Shown: positions 56,040 to 64,000 of the stretch, one piece after another
How positions within the stretch are numbered: position 1 is the stretch's first letter
Layout of the letters: each line of letters begins with the position of its first letter
The notes under the pieces: generated by a model
The model's input: only the letters and a program-made list of their open reading frames with translations
What the model was told of the DNA's origin: nothing
The model's database searches: none
Made by a program: the position numbers and the translations under genes
Assembly (NCBI GenBank): GCA_958298945.1
Contig: OY282606.1
Coordinates: 55,317,920-55,381,919, forward strand
From: Atherix ibis
Taxonomy: Eukaryota > Arthropoda > Insecta > Diptera > Athericidae
Direction of reading: 5' to 3'
Length of the DNA stretch: 64,000 nucleotides

Positions 56040-56830
56040 ATGAAAAACATTGATCGAGTCTGGCATATGGGCTTATGCTGAAAACTTAAGGGGATCCTTC
56101 CTTCTATATATTACCTTATTCATAAATAATTCCTTAAAAAGCAGTATTTTCAAAATAAAGATATTGATATATCTTTTCAATATTTGCTATTTGCTAGTGT
56201 TTTGCAAGGTAGCATACCTGGTCCCATTATCTACAACACTTCCGATATTCTAATATATTCTAAATGCTTTTTGACTACTTTTGCAGATTATACGGCGTTG
56301 CGTCTAGCAAAAATCTCCAATATGCTTCCGAAATTCTCCAAATTCAAATATAGGTCCTCTAGGACTGGCGAATCAAGTGAAAAATAAAAGATAATGAATG
56401 GAAATGTATCCACATAACTTTTACTCTCCGTTGTAAGCCATGTCCTTATGTATATTTTGATGACAGTGAAATATCACAAGACACCAAATTGTTTTAGGCC
56501 TAACACTTAGGTGAACGCTTGACATGTACTTTTTTCCGCGAGATAAAGTACTAGGACTAAATAGACGATATCGATAACTACTTCGACAATAAAGTTGTTT
56601 TATACAATGCTCCTCTGAAACCTATATGTAATTACGAACTAGAACCCTATGGCTAAACTTAGACTTCCGAATCTTGTCAAATCACTTCTCTTTAGTCAAA
56701 AATACTTCATTAATTTATTGATGCTACATTTTCGTATCTTTCCAAACATTTTGCTACCAACTTTCTACCTTATAAATACGCACAGACGCCCTAAAAGCTA
56801 CTGCTTTCGTGATTTATAAAAATCAAAAAG
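56040..56830 (+). mobile_element. decayed Jockey-like LINE reverse-transcriptase relic
   Basis: Blocks in order on the plus strand across shifting frames: VLQGSIPGPIIYNTSDI (about 56195, from VPQGSVLGPLLY), FLTTFADYTALRLAK (about 56270, from FADDT), a thumb remnant including HITFTLR, NKVVLYNAPLKPICNYELEP (about 56590), and FIDATFSYL. Many stops. Confidence 0.65.
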
Positions 56831-57019
56831 TTTTTAATAGTAAGTATTTTCAATTCGTGGTAGTATTCTATATATATGTGATACCAAAAGTATTAAAAAC
56901 ATACGTGTTAAAAAGAACACAAAGGAGACTTTTAGAAATTTTTTTAACAGTTTTATTATAGCAACTTATCTTTTCAGCATATGCATATTACATCGATATT
57001 ATGTATCAAGCAGAACGAC

Positions 57020-57440
57020 CTGTATGAGAAGCCTTCATCAAGATTGAGTCGACGGCAAAAAATCTTGCGCTGACATAAATAAAGGCAAAATAAAGTATAT
57101 AGCGGCAGCGTCGGTGTCGAAGACTAGACCAATTAGCACTAGTCGCATATATATAGGAGATTATAGCTACGAAAGAATGAAATCATTTTCCTATTTGGGC
57201 TCAAGCGTCGCATCCGATAACAATTATTTCGCTCCGAAATTCAGACCATAACATCTAAGCTACTGCTATACGAGACACTAGTCTTGTCAGTCCTCATGTA
57301 TTCTTTGGACACTCGGGTTCTCAGCAAAAACCGGGGCAAACTCTTGGTTATATTTCTAGATATTCTCAAGAAATCGTCGTAAGACATTTCTTCATGTGGC
57401 AGAGACTGATTGAAGTTACTACACTGCCGGATTATCCTAA
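57020..57440 (+). mobile_element. decayed LINE fragment (RTE-like RT thumb region)
   Basis: IGDYSYERMKSFSYLGSSVA then SDNN (about 57150-57230), and TSKLLLYETLVLSVLMYSLD then TRVLSK (about 57250-57330). This matches the VKSFxYLGSxV...LYxTLVxPVLxYGxETW block found after the reverse-transcriptase core of several LINE groups. Stops and frameshifts are present. Confidence 0.6.
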
Positions 57441-57454
57441 AGGTGTTTTTCCGC

Positions 57455-57738
57455 TGCTCTTCCAGACGAAGTCTTTCTAGGACTACTGTCGCAAATATAT
57501 CAACCGCCTCCCAAGCCGCCCACTAATCCAAAATTAGAGCCACAAAGTTTTCCGGCGTCAGGAGCACGTTAACACACTTCTGCGCCTATCCTATTTCCAT
57601 TTAGAATCGGGCGCATCAAAAGAACGCGTGTTCAGCGCTCTCTGCCCTCCCTTCACAAGAAGGGCACAGTAAGCTACAATCCAATTTGAAGTGGTATTGG
57701 TAAGCACGAAAATATCCATGTTCCGAAGATAATTGAGC
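57455..57738 (-). mobile_element. decayed LINE C-terminus (R1-like)
   Basis: On the minus strand: LSSEHGYFRAYQYHFKLDCS, LCPSCEGRAESAEHAFF, LTPENFVAL and FATVVLERLRLEEQR. This corresponds to the GHGYFRxY...CPxCxxxxEDxEHxxFxC zinc-type C-terminus of R1-like elements. Stops are present. It abuts the plus-strand fragment before it, so two relics meet tail to tail. Confidence 0.6.
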
Positions 57739-57739
57739 T

Positions 57740-58430
57740 AGGTAGAAGCTAACCTCACCATGTTGTGAGTCCATCTACCATCGAGTACAGTTTCCCCATA
57801 ATTTTGTCACCGTCATCTGGATTTATTTCTTTCGTCCGTATAAGCATAGCATTGCGCCATCGCGTTACTTTGACCTCTCCGGTGGTACATCCTGTATCTT
57901 TAATATGCCAGAATTTTGATCGATATTATTCTGACCACAATACAAATGGCCTCGTATGACACCAGGTTGGAAAACCTAGCGGCTACCTTCATTGCTTCTA
58001 AAGATAACTCAACATATGTAGCTTGCTCTAATCATCTCATCCTCCGAATTCGGGCAGCATACAGCAGGATTGGTCTGGTAAATCAAGGATTAAGCCAAGT
58101 AATATCAAAAAAAATTTCAAAGAAGATGCTTGAGGAAAGATCCTTCATGATATGCTTTCATATACTCTTTTATACAAGTTAAAGCTCCTTCTTCTACTAC
58201 TTATTGACATATATCATACTCTAAATTTTCCGATATTTTGGGATATTTTATGATAACTTCACTACATTCAAAAAACTTACACATAATTACTATTTCGGAT
58301 ATAAGCTCGGATCGCAGCCCCGTTCATGAACTTATACTAGGATATTTTTCGACAAAAACTGGCCCAATATATCAATCTACAAATAAGTTTAAAAACTAAA
58401 CAGGAAAAATACGATGCAGTCTAAGATTTA
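57740..58430. other. unassigned, somewhat GC-richer than its surroundings
   Basis: Short open frames exist on both strands, but I recognise no family. Probably further transposon debris. Confidence 0.4.
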
Positions 58431-59431
58431 ACTACATATATAAAAAACACGATAACGGAAGCCATTACTTCTGAAACTTAACGAGTAACGAAACAATATA
58501 ACATGTCACTTGAAATACAGACGCTTATTAGTGAAAAAAGTGACAAACAAGAACTTAACCGACTTAATTTATTAGAAGAAATAACTAACTACAACGGCGA
58601 ACAATTTAATCAATATACTGAGTCAAGTACGACAAATTAACCAGTAAGCGGATGCTATACAAAAGTGATACATCGCCTAAGTAGAACAGACGCAACATGA
58701 GCAAAAACCGATAAAAAAGGAGCCGATGCCATTGCTGTCCATTTAACTGAAACGTCTAAGCCACAAAATAATATATAAGACAAAGATCACAAAAACAAAA
58801 TACTCAAGGATTTATAAATACCCATACCTACGATCATACCTCTCAAACATTTTACACCATCCTCATTTACCAGCTACTCAACAAAAAATCGCTGAACAAT
58901 GATTTTATAACTTCCGCATTATTAATGCAATTATCAATTATACTATTCACACATATATATAACAACATTTTTCATACATCATATTTTCCTCAATTTTGCA
59001 AATTTTCAATAAAAAAAAGGATCCATAAGCCCAAAAAATTCACGTAAGTTCGTTCCTCTTATAGATTCATAAGTATTCTCCCAACCAATTTGGCTTTCAA
59101 AGTAAACACATTTCCACAAATTTTTAATATGATTCCCAATTATTAATTTGACTTTCGAAATAAATACTACACTATCCAACCGTGTCATTGAATGGTTGAT
59201 TTCAATGCATCCTCTCTTGAGCAAAAAGAATACTGCTCAGCCATATTTTCAGACACAGCTCAAGCTTTCGATGGAGTATAGCATTCTGGACCTTTCTCGA
59301 AGTTTAAAATAATGCTTCCTACCCCATACTTTTTAATAATTAAATCCTTCCTTTCTTGTTATTTTCAGATGGTTGAGAATATTAAACACTCTGACATATC
59401 GTCTATCCGAGCAGTTGTTCCTCAAGGTAAT

Positions 59432-59887
59432 ATAATTGATCTCTTCTGAAACAATATTTCCCTCTATTATATAAAAAAGTTTTTTTTTTGTAGTATTTTA
59501 TTATGATGTATGTATGAATTTTTGTTGTTTCAATATGTGTGTTTTTTTGAAGTTATTTTTTTTGTAGTCATTTATATATGTAGGGATTATAACATCATGG
59601 GTAGAAAAAAGTTAAATTTGAGTGAAGAGGAGATGAAAGAGCGTAAGCGTATTCAAAAGAAAAAATCGAGAAAGGGAGTTTAAAAATGTAATGAAAAATT
59701 ATAACGAAAACAAACCTGAAAAGAGAAAAGCTGCTCGCGAATACTACCATGCGACTAAAGATAAAAAAAAGGCCAAAAATCAAAAATTGATGTTAGGATT
59801 GTATGAAGCGAGATTGGAGCGAAGCGAGCAAGGGGCGAAGCCCCCTAGTACACTATTATAAATATTATTTCAGAAGAGATCAATTAT
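59432..59887. mobile_element. foldback element with 20-bp inverted repeats inside the LINE relic
   Basis: ATAATTGATCTCTTCTGAAA at 59432-59451 is exactly inverted at 59868-59887. It splits the LINE relic immediately after its PQG motif, and the LINE resumes right after the right repeat. The interior is mostly the Helitron-like segment listed next. Confidence 0.75.
59459..59848 (+). mobile_element. small non-autonomous Helitron within the foldback element
   Basis: The 3' end is canonical: a GGGGC-GAA-GCCCC hairpin at 59832-59844 followed directly by CTAG (59845-59848) and T. The 5' end is probably TCCCTCTATTATATAAAA at 59459, although the preceding base is T rather than A. Inside is a basic coding relic (GRKKLNLSEEEMKERKRIQ, then KKKSRK and a stop, 59597-59685), similar in style to the charged N-terminus of Helitron proteins. 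It differs from the Helitron at 34-45 kb in its 3' end. Confidence 0.7.
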
Positions 59888-60344
59888 CTGGTACTGCTAT
59901 ACTACCTCATCACCAAAACTCTATCATAACATTTACTCCGTTCAAATATGGTTAAAATAATGGAAAGTGAAAGTGAACAAACGAAAATGCGCTCATGTTA
60001 CTTTCACGCTTTATTTAAAAGTATATCCTTTCATGACCTTGAAAAGACGAGATATGTTATGTAAGACTAAATTTCGATATAAGCAATTGCTGCGACTTTT
60101 AGACGCCAGATCAAAGCTAATAATTGAGAGCAAATTTCTACTTTACAATACAATACTGAAGCCAATTTGGACATACGGACTTGAACTTTGGTGGTTAGAC
60201 GAAGAATTCCAACTCTCCCCGAATCCAACCACTGTAATCTAGAGTCCTACGTAAAATCATCCATGGCCCATATTATGTGCGTAACAGTGCTATCCATTGT
60301 AACCTAAATGTTCCTTTTCTACGGGAGCAGTGAATTCTTGTTAA

Positions 60345-63300
60345 ATTTTTTTATTTCTTTACAAAACTTTTTATTTTTATTATATATATCAACCATTATA
60401 ACTCTATTTTTAAAGACCTATCGTCAACTACGCCCCAAATAAATACATAATGACGTTAAAAGGTAATGGCCTCTAGATTTTTTAAACTATCAAAATTGTT
60501 ATAATGTAGTTGTAGATATCATAATAATAATAAAAGGGGATGCTATGAAATCTTCAATTCGATATCATCGATGGATTTTGGTAAACTAAAGAATATAAAA
60601 TAAATGTGTTTAAGAACGAATTTTTAAAGAATCTTCGCTATAGTAGAAAGAAGGCATAAGAGGATGTCAAATAAATAGGTCTGTGGATTATTTTAGTTAT
60701 TATACATTTGCAAAAATTGGGTAATTTGAATTATAAAAAAAATATTTTTTAAAAAATATTATGTATAATATTATTTTTATGTAGTAATTGGATCACAGCC
60801 AGAAGCTTTTTTGTAAGAAAGTCTTTTGATAACATTTTATGATTTCAGTAGGATTAAACTATTTTTGCAGTAAACAATTTTAGTAATCTTCCTGTAGGAA
60901 AAATTAATTATTCGTTTAATTTGTTAAAGTAATTCGTATTGTGGTTTAACTATTTCGAGTTTAGGAATGCTACTTGACAACACTATTTACACGAACCATC
61001 AAGTCGCTAAATGGCATTAAGATCCTGGAGCTACCAAGTTGCCCCTTACTATACTGACAAATTGAGCTGGATGCACGAAAGCTTGGGATAAAAATTGAAG
61101 TAGTTTTCCCATTTTAGATAAAAGTAAATATTGATAGCAACTTAGAGATGAAATTGATCGCATCTACCATAACATATATTGGCAGCTAAGAGAAATTACT
61201 TTAGTTAGTCTAGGTTATTACTCTTGAACTCTAAATATAATATAGACAGACTAAAAGAGGTTCTGTTGGATGTAAACAAAGTTTAACAGGATACATAATA
61301 TACATAAAGAGTGTAAGGAAAAATTGTGTATATAAATGACGAAAATCCTATCTGGAAAGTAATCAATAATTATATTAACTATACTAGAAAACGATGTAAA
61401 TTCTGCCTTCCATAGAGGGATTGATAGCAAAAAAGTAATAAATGATTAAATTACCTATATTAAATGAGGTTTATTAAGCTGATAAAGAATACACTATAAA
61501 ATTAATTTACTCCAATAGTTCCTCTTTGTATGAGTTTATTTTCTTAAAAGTTAATAAATAATTTAAAAACAAAAAAAATACTTATTGACAATTATATAAA
61601 TAATTTAAAAACAAATTATATTCAATTAGCTATTTGATGACCATATGTACGGGGGTGGCACAAAAATTTCTGTGCCTAAGCTATAATTTTTTTTGTAAAA
61701 GACTATTTCATATTAATGGCAATTTATAAGAATTAAGTAATATCATCCGAACATTTAGTGGTAAGTTCTCCATGGGGTATGTCTCTCTCTGGCCATGCCG
61801 CAATACCACCCATTGGCACTGCTCGGCCAAATATTTTTGAAGTGCTCCTTTTGAATACACCGACGATGATCTCATCTACCACATTCTAAGGTCCTCATCT
61901 ACCACATTCTAATATAGGTAAAATATTATTACTTTCAATTCTTAAATTTTTTTTTAATCTAACTCCGGAATTTATAATTTGTTTCGGGTTTTAAAATTTA
62001 ATTAATTCCATAATTTTATTTCATCCTATTCCATAATTTTACTTATTCCATTATTTCTTTAACTGATTAATTTCGTAAATTTATTGTATTACATACTGTA
62101 GTAAGTTTCGATCTTATACTGTTGGTTTTTATGATATTATTATTACTCCCATTGTTTCGTCGAAGGTAGTTTCACCTCAATCTAGTTGGAAAAGATGTGG
62201 AAGGTATTAAAATTTGGATAAAATTTTTTTAGTAACGTTAAGTTCAACAGCAGTATGGTGTATGGTGACCACACTCAGAGAGCATATGTTTCAGCTTGCT
62301 TTATGGGCAGATTGTGGGGGCATTCGAAATTTGTGCTGAGATGTGCTCTCACACCCACCATGAACAGAAATATCATGCTAAAATATAAAGGGGATAATGG
62401 AGAAACCCGAGCCTGTTATATTATTTCCTAAAGGAAACTAAAAAAAAAAAAATTATTTTTCTCAAGAAATAAGAAATAATTAATAAAAAAAAATATTCCT
62501 AAAGGAAACTAAAAAAAATAACAGAAAAGAAGAAAAAAAAAATGGATGAAGGCGATCGACGATCTAGTTGGAAGAGCATTAGGTGGACCTGCTCTCTCTA
62601 GCCAGCCCCACCCACCCTATGGTTTTTTTTGTGTGTACGACGATGATCTCTTTTAGCCAATGTTACGTCAGTCTAGTATAGTACCGGGTACCTGTGGGGA
62701 GGAGGAACCTTGAATTAAAATATCGATTAGTCTAATTTCATTATAATAATTAATTTATGGCTTGATTTACAACGTTAGTTTCACTTAATTTAAACCATAA
62801 TTAATCTTTACAAATTTCCTTTTTTTTTTAATTTTATTTAATTTAGTTTTGTAGCAACAATTTGTGATTTTTATTTCATTTAGTTGGGGTTATAATCTTT
62901 CAATTCGATTAATAATTTGTCTGTTACAGTCTATTTTTAGTTCAGAAACAATTCGATTACTCATGTAAAGTTGTTGAAATTACTTTATTTCGTTTTCTCA
63001 AATATATTCTATTCATCCTATGATCTTTAGAAATTTTCTTATTCTTATTAGAAGAGTTTTTATTGTTCCTTTCTATAATTTTAATTACTTTTAGTTTTTG
63101 TTCTTCATTAAAATTTCTTGTCTTTTTTAAGTTTGGTTATAGTAAAAAAAATGTTTTCTTATAATTCAAATACTTAAGAGAAAATAACGAACACGCACTA
63201 TATCTTTGTCTCTCTTTCCAATAAAAAACCTATGTTTTATTGTTAATTTATCGTCATCAAATTTGCATTTTAAAGAAAAAGCAAACTACTCGTATAATTG

Positions 63301-63395
63301 GAAAAGAATTTTTTCTAAAAAAAATGTTCGTATTAAATTGAATTAGTTGCGCACAATGTGAAAAGTCTGAAAAGAATTAATCAAGACAAGCCCTT
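60345..63395. other. AT-rich DNA with repeat debris
   Basis: No gene recognised. CTCATCTACCACATTCTA is repeated in tandem near 61875-61910, CGACGATGATCTC occurs at 61861 and 62638, and CCTAAAGGAAACTAAAAAA occurs at 62430 and 62495. These suggest an unidentified, partly duplicated repeat at about 61.6-62.7 kb. Confidence 0.45.
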
Positions 63396-63399
63396 TACA

Positions 63400-64000
63400 C
63401 CAACTGCTACTTTCCGCAGCCCAACGCCAAATGCCTCTCCATTATCGCCACATAGTGTCATAACGCCAACCCGTACGTATCGATCCTATCGCATGGTCGC
63501 ATGGTCAGTTTTGCCGTTGAGTGGACGGAGTGTCATCGGATCATGGCATCTTCTGGCAGTAGTGCCACCCGAGGCAACAAACTGGAGGAAGATTACATAC
63601 ATGGCCTTGGTGAATTTCGGAATGGTTGTTGAGTAGACTGGTTTTGTGGTGCTAGGTCAATGTGTTGACAGAAATATTTCACTTTTGGATCAGCCTATTT
63701 GTCTACGAATGGCTAACGCTGTTATATACCATTTGGTAAGCAGGCAGGAGTAGTTTGGAATCATAGGTAGAACCGGACTGCGCAGGACCTCCTCGCCAAA
63801 CAGTCAGTCAATTCATTACCAAAGATGCCAACATGATCGAGGTCCGAATGCATTTCGACGTCTCTATTGTTTTACAGATTGCAACGAATCACATTGAGCA
63901 CTGAATTATTTGACGTCCACGAATTGCTTCGAGGGCAGACGGGCTATCAGTATATATAGCTATTATTCTATTGACTTATTCTTTAACATTCTCCACTGCC
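63400..64000 (-). mobile_element. decayed I-clade-like LINE, RNase H region, running off the window
   Basis: On the minus strand IIAIYTDSPSALEAIRG (about 63905-63965) is the third acidic motif region of a LINE RNase H. After it come degenerate SIMLASLVMN (from HVGIxGNExAD) and further decayed C-terminal sequence with many stops. The arrangement parallels the intact RNase H at 39.1-39.9 kb but the sequence is quite different. It continues beyond the window edge. Confidence 0.65.

Larger units (their letters stand above)
58440..60340 (+). mobile_element. decayed Jockey-like LINE ORF2 relic with an internal insertion
   Basis: Plus-strand blocks in the correct order: an endonuclease-RT linker (KKGADAIAVHLTETSKPQNN, about 58720), a remnant around 59080-59210 (LAFKVNTFPQIF), SAIFSDTAQAFDGV (about 59240, from DISQAFDRVWH), LPTPYFLIIKSFL then SSIRAVVPQG (59320-59425), then an insertion, then resumption at 59888 (LVLLYYLIT). 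The thumb follows (KCAHVTFTL, about 59990) and SKLIIESKFLLYNTILKP then IWTYGLELW at 60110-60190. Ends near 60340 without a clear tail. Confidence 0.7.

Noticed and set aside
63358..63636. Plus-strand frame of 92 codons with a Ser/Pro-rich start
   Set aside because: It is largely antisense to a decayed LINE RNase H region and shows no gene-like features.

Overview
This is an AT-rich eukaryotic window, almost certainly from a higher fly (Diptera, probably Brachycera). The one intact host gene encodes a small heat-shock protein that matches Drosophila CG14207/HspB8 closely across four exons. The rest is transposon-rich non-coding DNA: mariner, Tc1-like, Helitron, Jockey-clade and I-clade LINEs, and a tRNA-derived SINE. 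No bacterial-type operons, CRISPR arrays or convincing tRNA/rRNA genes were seen.

Layout. 1-4.7 kb is AT-rich DNA with one SINE copy. 4.7-5.9 kb is a mariner with perfect terminal repeats and an internally deleted transposase. 6.2-8.1 kb is a decayed LINE on the minus strand, interrupted by a 5'-truncated Jockey-like tail with 13-bp target duplications. 9.4-31.0 kb is the HspB8 gene (plus strand): a promoter with a heat-shock-element-like site, a 61-codon first coding exon, a first intron of about 19 kb, and three short exons at 29.06-30.82 kb. The large intron holds a Tc1-like element, mariner fragments, foldback elements, SINEs and an approximately 0.9-kb tandem duplication. 31-34 kb is non-coding with several hairpins.

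34.07-44.93 kb is a Helitron with recognisable 5' TC and 3' CTAG ends in an A|T site. Its Rep (HUH) domain has been replaced by about 1.2 kb of unrelated DNA. Its PIF1-type helicase is split by a 5.7-kb I-clade LINE flanked by 12-bp target duplications. That LINE has frameshifts, a stop, and Asp-to-Asn changes in both the endonuclease and the reverse-transcriptase active sites.

The most unusual region is 46.4-53.0 kb. A dense array of in-phase heat-shock elements and a TATA box form a strong hsp70-type promoter. It is cut at the expected transcription start by a 4.9-kb Jockey-clade LINE (12-bp duplication), and its probable leader is cut again by a mariner. No heat-shock coding sequence follows. 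It is either a dead heat-shock locus, an orphan promoter, or the start of a non-coding or spliced heat-shock transcript whose body lies outside the recognisable sequence.

53-64 kb is a graveyard of decayed LINE fragments (Jockey-like, RTE-like, R1-like, I-like). It includes a foldback element that carries a small Helitron end and itself sits inside a LINE.
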